Position numbers and translations under genes: made by a program | The notes under the pieces: model-generated | What the model was told of the DNA's origin: nothing | Database searches by the model: none | The model's input: only the letters and a program-made list of their open reading frames with translations | DNA from: Symbiodinium natans | Taxonomy: Eukaryota > Sar > Dinophyceae > Suessiales > Symbiodiniaceae | Assembly: GCA_905221605.1 (NCBI GenBank) | Contig: CAJNDS010000379.1 | Span: 12,501-76,500, forward strand | Length of the DNA: 64,000 nucleotides | Reading direction: 5' to 3' | Part shown: positions 17,509 through 26,933 of the stretch, one piece after another | Numbering within the stretch: the first letter of the stretch is position 1 | Layout of the letters: the number at the start of each line of letters is the position of its first letter

Positions 17509-20334
17509 TCACCACCCAGCCATCCTTGAGGCAATGCTTACAAAGCGTCTTAGCCCTGGGCTGTGAATATCGCAGAACATCACAGTCACTGCTTGCGTGC
17601 ATACAGTTCCCACCCACTGTTGTATACAAAGTGGCACTCGCAGGAATAACCACCGCTTTCTTGTTCCACAGCCATTTATACAGCCGTCGAAAGAGGCACC
17701 ATGCCAACTCCCAGAGTATAATTGCTGCCACCAAAATGCAACAAGGTCTGAATTGTTGACGAGCATTTCAATACCTTGAGCCAGAACCATAACCGTAGAT
17801 GTGTTGGCAACCTTGCACACCCCTTCTTCTGAGCAAATGAAACCAGCAGTTGACACTTCTTCTCCACCGATTGCCATCCCTTGCAGAGATGCAGCCACCA
17901 TCATGACCGCCATTGCAAGCGAGGCTTCTTTCAAGTCAGTTCCTTGAACCAACAGTCGGAGACCCCAAAGTGCCTTTTGCTTTGCATACACCTGTCCACT
18001 CATCAATTTGGTCAACAGGTCAGCGATCATATACTCACCACGAAGATGCGCTATCACCATATAACCACGGTCCACCAGAGACCTGACACCGGCTGCTCGA
18101 ATTCTCAGGTGTCTTGTCCTCCAGCTTCCAGCAGGATATTGAATGATCGAGCACGTTGAAACCGAATCTGTATACAGCACTTTTTGCAGCGATTCTTCAC
18201 CTGTTCCAACCAAAGCGGCAATTATAGGGGTGCACGATTGAATCATCGTTGCTCCCTCTATGGACGCATGTAATTCAGCTTCAGCTGTACTTAAAGCCAC
18301 CGTTGATTGTCTTTGTGTTGCCCACATCACTGGACAGTCACCCCACACCACCACCGCTCCTGAGTGGCTCTTTTCATTTTCACCTGCTGCAAAGCTGGCA
18401 TCCGCGTAGGACTCCACCACCTTAACACCTCGTCCATAACGCAACACCTCATTCCTTTCTTTTTCGCATATTGCGATTGCTCCAAACGTCAAGCCTAACG
18501 TTGGAGTTGCAGCAAGGTATCGGAAAACTTCCTCAGCCTTTTTAACCACAAATCGCGGCCTTCGGGATGTCCGCAAAGACAACTGGCTCGTGCAGAACGC
18601 CAAATCAGGTCGAGTTTTGATTGCCACCCAGAGGAACTCCCCTACGGCACCTTGAGCCGCTCGCAAGGAAGGAATATCCACCTCCTCTTCTTCACCTGGA
18701 GTTTCTTTCACCATTGGCAGGTTACTCCCTTTTCCAGTTTCATCGATCTGATACCCTCGTCGGTTCAGCAAATCTCTCACAAAGTCCTCCTGGTTGAGAA
18801 AGAAGCTGCCATTTCGATACCAGATTTGGACACCCAAAAACTTCAGGAATCCATCACCACAGCCTGGACCACAGAACTCGGGTTCAGAAGTTTTCCACTC
18901 CTTCCTAATCTGTTCCAAGGCCTCCCGGAGCACTGTCATAGTCCCAGCCATCAAAAAATCATCCACGTAAAGACCCATTGTCCCTACCAACTTGCTTGCA
19001 CCTTCCGGCTTCTCTTGCGCCATAATAAGGAACAGACTTGGGTCTGCATTGGACCTCTGAAAGCTCATTGCTTGTCCATCCTTTGACACCCAAGACATAC
19101 CTTGAAGACGTTGGTCTCGCCACTCCACCCATGCTGCAGGACTTTCGGCCAAACCGTACAAGGCCTTTCTCACAATCCACCGCTCCTCCTTTGTGCAAAG
19201 ACCCAATTTCACCGCCGCCCTTGGGGGCTGCACCACCACCAAACGCCCTTCTCTTTGCGCCCTATTCATCGGCGCCGTCAGAAAAGCTTTGGAAATGTCT
19301 AAGCCAGCGATGATCCACACCATATATGCTGCGTGCCTCACTTGACACCTGAATGTAGTTGAATCTAAACCTGGAGCGTACAGCGAGTGACGACTGAGGG
19401 ACCTCGGCCCTTCATATTCCGTAGCTGCCGTTGACGAAATGAAGTTTCCACATGCACAGATACGGGCACGTCGCCTCCCTGTCCCTTGCTTCCGGGTAAA
19501 CACCACCAGACTGGGAATGTACTCAATCACCGGTGCATTAGGCTCTTCCGCCAATTTGTCCAGCTTTTCTTGAGTTGTTGGTTCCACCACCTCCAACTCT
19601 TTCACCAAAGACGTCACCTCGTCCGACAATGATTCCCTCCACTTTTCCAGCTCTTGCGTGGCTTCTTGTGTAGGAATTGTTTTTGTTTGCAGGAACTCAA
19701 CCTCCTCCGCTGCCTCAAGCGCGGTATTTTCTTGCACCATTTGCTGAACTTGAGCTGCTTTGACCAAAAACTTCGAGAGCTGTTCCTCAGCCCTTTTTGC
19801 TTTAACCAGCCATTCTCTAGTCTCTGATCCTTTTTCCTCATTCGACTCATTGGCCGATTCATGGAACTCGTCCAAAATGCAACATTCCTGTTCAGCAATT
19901 AGGCGTCGAACACTCAAATGCTCCTCTAGGGCCCATTGATGCGCTTCGAACACAGCGTAGTCGACTTCCTCTGCAAGGTCGTCCAGCGAGGTCTCTTTCA
20001 ACGTCATTTTTAACCACTTCCTTTTTTCACCTTCTTCAGCTTGTGGTTCCGGAAGAGGAAACTTGCATTGGAGAAGATAGCACCTATCCTTGTAACTCAG
20101 ACGCTCCATAAAAACAGGTGTGTACTCTGTCAAGGATACCCTGTTCCCTTTCCAAGGCATAGGACCATGCAGCTTTCTCGGAAAGAACGACATGAAGTTC
20201 CAGTGGATATCCACCAATTTTCCAGGTAGGACTTTCTTCCCATAGGATTGCTCCACCACTTCAGCTCCTTCCTCTAAAACCTTTTCATCCTCAACCCACA
20301 GCTGACCATCTTTATAGTCACCAAAGCCACACAC
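17509..20334 (-). CDS. Reverse transcriptase and RNase H of element 1
   Basis: 941 codons from a GTG at 20334. Residues 130-270 are rich in Glu/Lys and likely coiled. RT motifs follow: LDISKAF with Asp346, KALYGLAESPAAW near 390-402, and the catalytic YVDD at 456-459. RNase H follows with YADASFA (Asp645) and STAEAEL near 682-688. This matches Ty1/copia RVT_2. The GTG start is not a likely true start: one GT unit fewer in the (GT)n tract at 20331-20339 would join this frame to the integrase ORF, so pol was probably one frame or is frameshifted here. The C-terminus past about 790 is not recognised. Confidence 0.95.
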   Translation of the reverse strand: MCGFGDYKDGQLWVEDEKVLEEGAEVVEQSYGKKVLPGKLVDIHWNFMSFFPRKLHGPMPWKGNRVSLTEYTPVFMERLSYKDRCYLLQCKFPLPEPQAEEGEKRKWLKMTLKETSLDDLAEEVDYAVFEAHQWALEEHLSVRRLIAEQECCILDEFHESANESNEEKGSETREWLVKAKRAEEQLSKFLVKAAQVQQMVQENTALEAAEEVEFLQTKTIPTQEATQELEKWRESLSDEVTSLVKELEVVEPTTQEKLDKLAEEPNAPVIEYIPSLVVFTRKQGTGRRRARICACGNFISSTAATEYEGPRSLSRHSLYAPGLDSTTFRCQVRHAAYMVWIIAGLDISKAFLTAPMNRAQREGRLVVVQPPRAAVKLGLCTKEERWIVRKALYGLAESPAAWVEWRDQRLQGMSWVSKDGQAMSFQRSNADPSLFLIMAQEKPEGASKLVGTMGLYVDDFLMAGTMTVLREALEQIRKEWKTSEPEFCGPGCGDGFLKFLGVQIWYRNGSFFLNQEDFVRDLLNRRGYQIDETGKGSNLPMVKETPGEEEEVDIPSLRAAQGAVGEFLWVAIKTRPDLAFCTSQLSLRTSRRPRFVVKKAEEVFRYLAATPTLGLTFGAIAICEKERNEVLRYGRGVKVVESYADASFAAGENEKSHSGAVVVWGDCPVMWATQRQSTVALSTAEAELHASIEGATMIQSCTPIIAALVGTGEESLQKVLYTDSVSTCSIIQYPAGSWRTRHLRIRAAGVRSLVDRGYMVIAHLRGEYMIADLLTKLMSGQVYAKQKALWGLRLLVQGTDLKEASLAMAVMMVAASLQGMAIGGEEVSTAGFICSEEGVCKVANTSTVMVLAQGIEMLVNNSDLVAFWWQQLYSGSWHGASFDGCINGCGTRKRWLFLRVPLCIQQWVGTVCTQAVTVMFCDIHSPGLRRFVSIASRMAGW

Positions 20335-23117
20335 ATAATTGCAGCAATGTTTTCATTGTGACTATCCCTATGCAATGACACCGGAGCATTGCACGAGATC
20401 TGAAGAGCAGAAAATTTGGCTTCAGGATTGTGGTGCCTCACGAATGATGCCAAATAACGACATAGCCATGGCCTTCTATAAGTCTCTTTTGTAATACCAC
20501 ACACTCCGCCATGAGTATAGTGGCCCAACACCAGAGCTCGCGTACTTGTACACCAATTGTTAATACCACCTCTTCGATTCACCCTCTTTGGGTATACAAT
20601 CCCTTCCAGAAGCTCCTCACAGTCCACGTAATCATACATAGACCTTTCATACATTGACTTGGCTTTTTGCTCTTCTTTTTCCAACTGTGTTCCATCCCCA
20701 GCAGTCTCACTTTTGCAGACCAAATAAGCATTTTCATGAGGAGAACAGCAAGTCGGCCAATACTCATCACCAGGAACATTGTCCTCAACATCTGCATTTT
20801 CTTCCAGCTCCCCCAGACCCTGCATGTCATCCTCGAAAATTTCTAAGGGCGGACTCTCCCCCCGCTTGCGAAGCAAGCGCAAGGAGCCCACATGACCACG
20901 CAGTGAAGAGGCCGGGCTTTTCTCCATCAACCGATGGCGAACTGGAGGATCGCGAGGCGGAGGTAAAGGAGGTCCTTCCTCATCAGCAAACCGAAGCGCC
21001 GGTTTTTTCCCCTTGAGACGATGCTCTGGAGGAGAAGGCTCCTGTTCTTCTACCACCCCTTCCAGCTCCAATTCAGGCGGTTCCTTTATATTGGAAAAAA
21101 TCGTAGTGCAGGGAAATAACACCAGTTCATCCGGATCTTTTGCAGTCCCTTGAGCTTCCACCCAATAACCACCAGGTAGGTCATCGAATGGACCCAAAAG
21201 AAGCGCAGGCTGCGTACGATCGACCCATTGCCGACCTTTCTTTGTTCCATCCGGACCCAGCAACTCCCACGGACGACGTTTGACTTGAATCTGAGCACCA
21301 AAGGGAAGCAATGCTTTAGGATTTACCCCCAACTCCCTTTCAGCTTTCTGCCACCGTAACATTGACCAATGGCGAGCAGCCAGTGCCCAGTACGCCGGCC
21401 CGAGTCGCGCCTCCTTTAAGAGCGACCTAACACCACGTTTGAATAAACCCACACATGCTTCAGCGCGCCCATTTGTTTGCGGGACTCCAGGATCACCAGT
21501 GGTCCTATATATCAGACGAGTTTCACAAAAGGACCGGAAGCGTGCATTGACAAACTCCCCCGCTCGATCTGAGTGGATTCTCAACACCGGATACCCATGT
21601 CTCTGCAAGCGCACCATCATTCTTTGAACTGCCGACAAAACAGTTGTTTGTTGTTTATCCACAATCGGCTCCACCATAACGAAGTTGATCATACGGACAG
21701 GTTGGGTCAAGTGGTCCTTCAGTTCCTTCCAGGATTTTTCAGAAGCTTGGATTTTCAACACCTCTGCCTCCAGAACTGGCGCAGGTTCCACCGGCGCAGA
21801 GTCTTCCTCCTCGAAGTTCGCGACTGCATCGCCTAACCATTCTCCAACACCAGCACCTTCATCTGCCACCTGATCTTCCACCTCATCCACATCTTCCTCC
21901 TTTTCTGGAGGGCGACCCACATTGGGATCCAACATTGGAAATTGATACACACCAATAACAGCGTGTCGTGGCTTCTGCTGGTGAGCATCCTTCGAACACT
22001 TGTATGGACCCGCTAAGTCCAATGATAAAGTGTAAGCATCCCCATGCTTTCGCCTCAGATGGCGACGCTCTTTTCCAGCGGCAGACACACAGATTTGACA
22101 ATCACGTCTGAAGGGAATATGCCCCCTTAGGCAATGGTCACGGAAAGCTCGCTCCTCAGTCGTCAACCTCCGTAACGTCCCTTCTCGTTCTTCTTTTTTT
22201 AACACCATAGCTTCCCGTTCAGCATCGCTCTCATGCAACCATTGTGCCAACCTGTGACGTATTCTTTTTACCAATCCAAACGCCCATCGCGCCCATGTAG
22301 AGGATTGTCCAATACGCTCTTCCAGGGTAGAAGCGAATGTTGCCGACCACGGAACAACCACGCGAACCTGTTCCAACGATTCCCATAGTTCCATATCAGA
22401 CACCAGGAAAGTCGTAGGTTTCACCAGAGCATGTCCCAATGCTCCTTGATCAAAGTGTGCAGCGTACATTCCATAACGCTCACAAAAGCTTTTCACCTCT
22501 GGCCAACTCCAGAAGGTAGGACTTGAGAGCCCTTCCTGAGAACCATCCACCAGATCCTCAGCACTCAAGACCGTTTTGCCGTTCTGAGAGAAATCTTTCC
22601 CTATGAGTTCAGGGTCCCCAGGGCTTTCCATGCCAAAGAAGACAGAACTTCCATTGATGACTTCAGCAGTTCCACACCTTGAATGCACCGCCACGTCATA
22701 TAGGAAAAGCATCTTCAGAAGTAAAACACCATCCTTTTGAGCTAATTCTTGATGTGGCCAAGGAAGACTCTTTAATCCCAACCGTTCAGGCCCACAGCGC
22801 CGGCGTAATACAGGTGGACCACCGTCTTCACCTCTCAACCTTGACACTGTCCTGCATGGAGGTCCTCCAACCACAGCAACCACCTTTCCTTCAGCCGCCA
22901 GATGCAGAAGATACTTCCAGACGCTCGAATTATGTAGGTCACCGCCTTTTGTCAAATCCAGCTCCAGTACCTCCACATCCCGACTGGGAAAATGCCATTT
23001 TTGTTTCCCCGAAAATAGGTGTACCACCACCCTTTTTGCTCGTGCCAGCCGTCTCCTTTTATGACGGTTGAAAGGCAACGCCGCAATATCTCCACGTGGC
23101 AACAGCTCCATCAGCAT
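20274..23117 (-). CDS. Methyltransferase-like domain plus integrase of element 1
   Basis: 947 codons. Residues 30-250 carry cytosine-5 methyltransferase-like motifs: VVHLFSG at 31-37 (SAM-binding motif I), GGPPCRTVSRLR at 84-95 (motif IV, Cys88 in the catalytic position) and FGMESPGDPE at 161-170 where ENV is usual (motif VI). An integrase zinc finger follows (His328, His333, Cys340, Cys343), then the core with Asp367, Asp517 and Glu553, the last two 35 residues apart (DD35E). The region 690-800 is acidic/basic linker with PPLPPPRDPP. The start overlaps the stop of the protease ORF by 7 nt, and the end overlaps the RT frame by 61 nt. Whether the methyltransferase is active cannot be told: the ENV Asn-Val is replaced. 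Confidence 0.9.
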   Translation of the reverse strand: MLMELLPRGDIAALPFNRHKRRRLARAKRVVVHLFSGKQKWHFPSRDVEVLELDLTKGGDLHNSSVWKYLLHLAAEGKVVAVVGGPPCRTVSRLRGEDGGPPVLRRRCGPERLGLKSLPWPHQELAQKDGVLLLKMLFLYDVAVHSRCGTAEVINGSSVFFGMESPGDPELIGKDFSQNGKTVLSAEDLVDGSQEGLSSPTFWSWPEVKSFCERYGMYAAHFDQGALGHALVKPTTFLVSDMELWESLEQVRVVVPWSATFASTLEERIGQSSTWARWAFGLVKRIRHRLAQWLHESDAEREAMVLKKEEREGTLRRLTTEERAFRDHCLRGHIPFRRDCQICVSAAGKERRHLRRKHGDAYTLSLDLAGPYKCSKDAHQQKPRHAVIGVYQFPMLDPNVGRPPEKEEDVDEVEDQVADEGAGVGEWLGDAVANFEEEDSAPVEPAPVLEAEVLKIQASEKSWKELKDHLTQPVRMINFVMVEPIVDKQQTTVLSAVQRMMVRLQRHGYPVLRIHSDRAGEFVNARFRSFCETRLIYRTTGDPGVPQTNGRAEACVGLFKRGVRSLLKEARLGPAYWALAARHWSMLRWQKAERELGVNPKALLPFGAQIQVKRRPWELLGPDGTKKGRQWVDRTQPALLLGPFDDLPGGYWVEAQGTAKDPDELVLFPCTTIFSNIKEPPELELEGVVEEQEPSPPEHRLKGKKPALRFADEEGPPLPPPRDPPVRHRLMEKSPASSLRGHVGSLRLLRKRGESPPLEIFEDDMQGLGELEENADVEDNVPGDEYWPTCCSPHENAYLVCKSETAGDGTQLEKEEQKAKSMYERSMYDYVDCEELLEGIVYPKRVNRRGGINNWCTSTRALVLGHYTHGGVCGITKETYRRPWLCRYLASFVRHHNPEAKFSALQISCNAPVSLHRDSHNENIAAIMCVALVTIKMVSCGLRMKRF

Positions 23118-24607
23118 ATTTTCTGGTATATCCCCATAATACCACCGAAGAAATCGCCAGCATCATTCGCTGACGCTGTCCGCGCTGCGCTTTGCAACGA
23201 CGTTTTTACAGCCACCTCGTTGTCCGTATTCACCTTCAAAGCTTGCTTTGGGGAGCACCAATCCATTTCATCAATGATCTGAAGCGCCACCTCCTTTTCT
23301 AAACAAGGGCACCCATTCAGATCACGAACGCGAAGTTCCCCCAGAACAGGATGTGAGGCTGTGCACTTGCCACCACGCCACTGAACTCTGAGACCAACCA
23401 AGGCGCTCGCTTTGCCAATTGGCACTAGTGGATCTACCATTTCAGGAGTTACCAGGGTCCCACCTGGGGTAATACACATCTCCCGAGATCCAACAGCTAA
23501 AGACACCAACACCTTTTGCTGCGGAAGCTGTTCTCCAGGACGAAGTGATCTGAGAGGATGTGATGCTCCCGAGTCCAACATGCCCATTCCCGAACACTCA
23601 TTGGTGTCAGAAACCCTGGCCACATGTAGAACGCATACTCCTCGGCCTTCTCCCTGCTTCGGCAACAACGTGGCATCCGACGAACCGACTCCACAGTCCG
23701 CCCTTCCATTCCTCCATTGAGAATGGGACCAAGATACACGCTGCCTTTCAGCATGCAAAACCATTTTTTCAGCTGTTTTGTAATCCATAACCAAACAGCC
23801 ATGTTCAAACCACAAGAGCTGGTCCAGCGAAGATTTTGCACCCACGTGACACATCCCATTGATCACAGTGAGGTTCGCCCCAAACTCCAAAATCAACCAG
23901 AGAGGGATGATCAGGGGCCCATTGTCTTCCCTAATCAACGTCCCTTTCTCTGTAATCCTCATTGTCACACCACCAAGCGCGCTTTGCACCATAACAGTAG
24001 TGTCTGGTAAACATTCCCATGGAAAAAGCGTCCGCACAAGATGCGTAGCAGCTGTATCCACCAACGCCACTCTCCCTTCCTGCTGAAGCAGCCCAGAGCC
24101 ACATAACATTCGAATACTGGGATCCCTTGATGCCGACTGTTCTGATGACAGCTTCATAGATTTCAGCACTTCTAACGCTTCAACAAGGACCTGATTGGCC
24201 GTTGATGGCGATGAGGGACTTGCAGAACCTTTATCCAATCCCACATTAGCCGTCTCATCTCCCCCTTCAGCTACCTCTGCCTTTTTGGCATTTTCCCCAT
24301 TTCGCACCTTTGCCGCCCTTTCCCCCTTTGGGAGAATTCCCTTTAGATCTACTCCTCTCAGGATTTGAGTCCACATTGGAACTTGCACCATCCTTATATG
24401 GACATTGCGGCTGCAGATGGCCAACGGCTCCACACTCAAAACATCTTCCTCGCTCAAGGGAGTCTTTGTCATGGCGAAATTTGCAACGGGATCCGAACTT
24501 GCAACCTGCATCGGTCTTCCCATATATCCAACAGAAAGGACGTTCACCATCTCCACTGTACCTTTTTCCTTTCCCTTTGCCTTTGTCACCCTCCTCTGTC
24601 TCGTCAC
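23111..24607 (-). CDS. Tandem aspartic protease ORF of element 1
   Basis: 498 codons. Two retropepsin-like active-site motifs lie in one chain: VALVDTAATHL (Asp184) and MGMLDSGASH (Asp345). Each is followed about 30-40 residues later by a similar block (KGTL...GPLIIPL and GGTLVTP...PLVPI), so the domain was duplicated. The first 95 codons overlap the gag frame and are probably not translated in this frame. The switch from gag is most likely in the homopurine stretch AAAGGGGGAAAGGG at 24316-24332. Confidence 0.85.
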   Translation of the reverse strand: MTRQRRVTKAKGKEKGTVEMVNVLSVGYMGRPMQVASSDPVANFAMTKTPLSEEDVLSVEPLAICSRNVHIRMVQVPMWTQILRGVDLKGILPKGERAAKVRNGENAKKAEVAEGGDETANVGLDKGSASPSSPSTANQVLVEALEVLKSMKLSSEQSASRDPSIRMLCGSGLLQQEGRVALVDTAATHLVRTLFPWECLPDTTVMVQSALGGVTMRITEKGTLIREDNGPLIIPLWLILEFGANLTVINGMCHVGAKSSLDQLLWFEHGCLVMDYKTAEKMVLHAERQRVSWSHSQWRNGRADCGVGSSDATLLPKQGEGRGVCVLHVARVSDTNECSGMGMLDSGASHPLRSLRPGEQLPQQKVLVSLAVGSREMCITPGGTLVTPEMVDPLVPIGKASALVGLRVQWRGGKCTASHPVLGELRVRDLNGCPCLEKEVALQIIDEMDWCSPKQALKVNTDNEVAVKTSLQSAARTASANDAGDFFGGIMGIYQKIC

Positions 24608-25706
24608 CAGTTCCCTTTTGGGCCTTGTTTAACCTGGCCCTTTTCTTGGCGTCCGAGTCCTGCTTCACCTCTTGTTCACCAGCACTATGCAATAGCAGTT
24701 CAAACTCTGCCTGTAACATTTCAGCTAGTTTTGTCGCAGTTTCAGAGGTCGGTGAGTAGTCCACCCCCAATTTCTCCCGAAAGGATGCCACTCTGAAATG
24801 AACCGTAGGGTGTTTCGCCAGCAACGCGGATGATAAACCATCCAATCCCTTGATAAGCAAGGTAGCGTCCGGTTCGGTCGCTCTCAGCTCCCTTAATCGG
24901 GAACGCCATTGCGCCCATTGACGCACTCCCCTTATGGCCTCTGAGATCGAGGTTGCTGGAGAGGGTTGCACCAAGAAGTTCAGCATTGTGCTGCGCTCAT
25001 TTGCTCCACCTGGTTGGTAGACTGTCAGCAATTTGTAAAATATCATCACCGACCCCAACATTCGAGTGGAAACGATCTCGGTCTTCAATCTCTCCGGGAT
25101 CGCCTGTAGCAGCAAAGACACCGCTCTCTGCTCCAACAAAACATGCGCAGTTTGAACCACTTTGAGCCCTTCTAGCCCAGCCTTGATGCCCAACCTTTCC
25201 AGCGGAGAAACACTCAACCATTTGGCATACGCTTGATACGCCTTTGAGTAGACGCATTGCCACCACACTCTTCCTGTATCTGTCAGTGAAGACAACATTG
25301 GTTCGATCATTGCGATCCAATCACCCAGTGCCGTCGGATTGCTTGGTGTGTAGTCTGCCAAAGTTGGAAGGCTCATCACATGCTTCCCGAGAGCCTCCGG
25401 ACGTTCGGTTCCAGAACTATCACCAGTGATTGGCATACCACGTGGCACCACTGCTCCAGGAGGTAAACTGACCCTACCACCAGGCCCTTGAGGTAGTCCA
25501 TGTCCTATACCGGGCGTAACAGCCGTGAGCGGAACCTTTTCTAATTCCAACTTCCCAGCGACCATTTTCCACCGACACGGAACATCATCCACCATTGTAT
25601 ATCCACCCGATCCTGCTGAGTTCTCTTGCGTTGCAGTTTCCCGAGCTGAAACAAAACCGGGCTGGTTCCCCACCGGTGCGGCAGAACCATCAACACCTGA
25701 TGGCAC
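24267..25706 (-). CDS. Gag nucleocapsid ORF of element 1
   Basis: 479 codons from a GTG at 25706. It has a capsid-like region (residues about 100-330) and then two zinc-binding motifs near 390-440: a CCCH type (C-x9-C-x5-C-x3-H) and a classic CCHC knuckle CFECGAVGHLQPQC, followed by a Lys/Gly/Ser basic tail. The frame stays open upstream of the GTG to at least 25790, overlapping the previous ORF, so the ATG-less start suggests a frameshifted continuation of it. Confidence 0.9.
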   Translation of the reverse strand: MPSGVDGSAAPVGNQPGFVSARETATQENSAGSGGYTMVDDVPCRWKMVAGKLELEKVPLTAVTPGIGHGLPQGPGGRVSLPPGAVVPRGMPITGDSSGTERPEALGKHVMSLPTLADYTPSNPTALGDWIAMIEPMLSSLTDTGRVWWQCVYSKAYQAYAKWLSVSPLERLGIKAGLEGLKVVQTAHVLLEQRAVSLLLQAIPERLKTEIVSTRMLGSVMIFYKLLTVYQPGGANERSTMLNFLVQPSPATSISEAIRGVRQWAQWRSRLRELRATEPDATLLIKGLDGLSSALLAKHPTVHFRVASFREKLGVDYSPTSETATKLAEMLQAEFELLLHSAGEQEVKQDSDAKKRARLNKAQKGTGDETEEGDKGKGKGKRYSGDGERPFCWIYGKTDAGCKFGSRCKFRHDKDSLERGRCFECGAVGHLQPQCPYKDGASSNVDSNPERSRSKGNSPKGGKGGKGAKWGKCQKGRGS

Positions 25707-25726
25707 GGAAGTAATCGGAACATGTG

Positions 25727-26671
25727 TTAAGCCAGGTGGTCCACTTGCATATCCACCACTTGCAGGACCTCCCGTGGGGTATTCAATGGAGGCAATCTGG
25801 AGGGTTTCTTCCCTTCAGCCACATGCATCATTGGCACTTCTTTTTCATCCTCCACTTGAACATCCCCCTTCCTGGACCCAGGCAAGGATTGAAGATCACA
25901 ACCCTTCGGCAGGTCGTAGCCCTCAATAGGCAGCCATGTCCCATCAGGCAACACAGTCCAAAAACCACCCATACCATCCGTGTAGAAAACTTGTCCTGGC
26001 AGGTACTGCTTCTCTGGAGTCATTCCCAGAGGATATGCCGTGTTTGCGTCCACCACTCCCGAGCTCCGTGCCCTTGAAGCTGACCCAGATGCAGCAGAGG
26101 TATAGCTTTTCTCCTCCACCCGATGCAACCTGTTCCCCAGCTCCTTTGTCTGCACAAGCAACTCTTTCAGCGCACGCTTCACCACCGCCATATCTTCAGT
26201 TTGCTCTTCACCACTAACATCAGGAATGAGTTCTTCGTCGGCTTGCACTCCACCAATAGTACCTCGTTCCATTTGGCCCATTAAGCCTGACGATGGTCTC
26301 TCAACAGGTGCAGGTTCCTGACCCAAAAGATCTTGCAGCGAAGGTGGCCTCCTCGTACCTTCACCACTTCTATCCCCTCCGCTCGCGGGAAGACTTGCCG
26401 GCCTTGACTGCCTAAGTCTCATTTCTTCTTGAGCCCGCTCGCTCCAGAAAGGATTTGCTGCTTGAACCGGAACCACTTCGTTTTCCACCTGAGGCGTTGG
26501 CTGTATCATTGCAACCTCCCTACCATCTGTCAGCGCTTGTACCATTTGTTGTCGATCTTCACCCCCACCACCACGATTTCCTTCGGCTTCATTGGCCGTT
26601 GGCGACAGTCCAGGTTCAGAGCGACGCCGCATCATGTCCATGGCGTTAAACAAACGGAAAATCTTTACCAA
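25727..26671 (-). CDS. N-terminal ORF of element 1 (gag leader), unrecognised
   Basis: 314 codons from a TTG. The first ATG is at 26641 (residue 11). Met/Arg-rich start, Glu/Gln-rich middle with a probable short coiled coil around ALKELLVQTKELGNRLHRVE, and a conserved-looking FYTDGMGGFWTVLPDGTW. It lies just after the primer site, so it is probably the N-terminal part of gag, joined to the next ORF by a frameshift. Confidence 0.75.
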   Translation of the reverse strand: MVKIFRLFNAMDMMRRRSEPGLSPTANEAEGNRGGGGEDRQQMVQALTDGREVAMIQPTPQVENEVVPVQAANPFWSERAQEEMRLRQSRPASLPASGGDRSGEGTRRPPSLQDLLGQEPAPVERPSSGLMGQMERGTIGGVQADEELIPDVSGEEQTEDMAVVKRALKELLVQTKELGNRLHRVEEKSYTSAASGSASRARSSGVVDANTAYPLGMTPEKQYLPGQVFYTDGMGGFWTVLPDGTWLPIEGYDLPKGCDLQSLPGSRKGDVQVEDEKEVPMMHVAEGKKPSRLPPLNTPREVLQVVDMQVDHLA

Positions 26672-26691
26672 TTCCGCAGGAAGCCTAATTT

Positions 26692-26703
26692 GGGCTCATA
26701 ACC
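26692..26703 (-). other. Primer-binding site of element 1
   Basis: Directly next to the 5' LTR the plus strand reads GGGCTCATAACC, the anticodon stem-loop of an initiator tRNA-Met of yeast type (CAT anticodon). A match to the anticodon arm and not to the tRNA 3' end is how Drosophila copia is primed, by a half tRNA. Confidence 0.75.
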
Positions 26704-26933
26704 TACGGGGGGCAACCGAAGGAGGACAGGGAACAAAACAGTCAACCCCAACAGAAGCCCTTAATTCCCCTGGAACAACCAACAACCACACAACAAGACC
26801 CCAAACCAAGGGCACACTTTTTACGAAACCTTCGACCGCTTTGGTCATGGCTTGAGCCATGAGATTACCGGGTGCATTGACCCTTCAACTTCCAATACCA
26901 ACTCCTTTCTACAATACCAACTGCAGCTCCGCA
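26704..26933 (-). repeat. 5' LTR of element 1
   Basis: 230 bp, identical by eye to 17053-17282. Target duplication CCCTA follows at 26934-26938. Confidence 0.95.
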
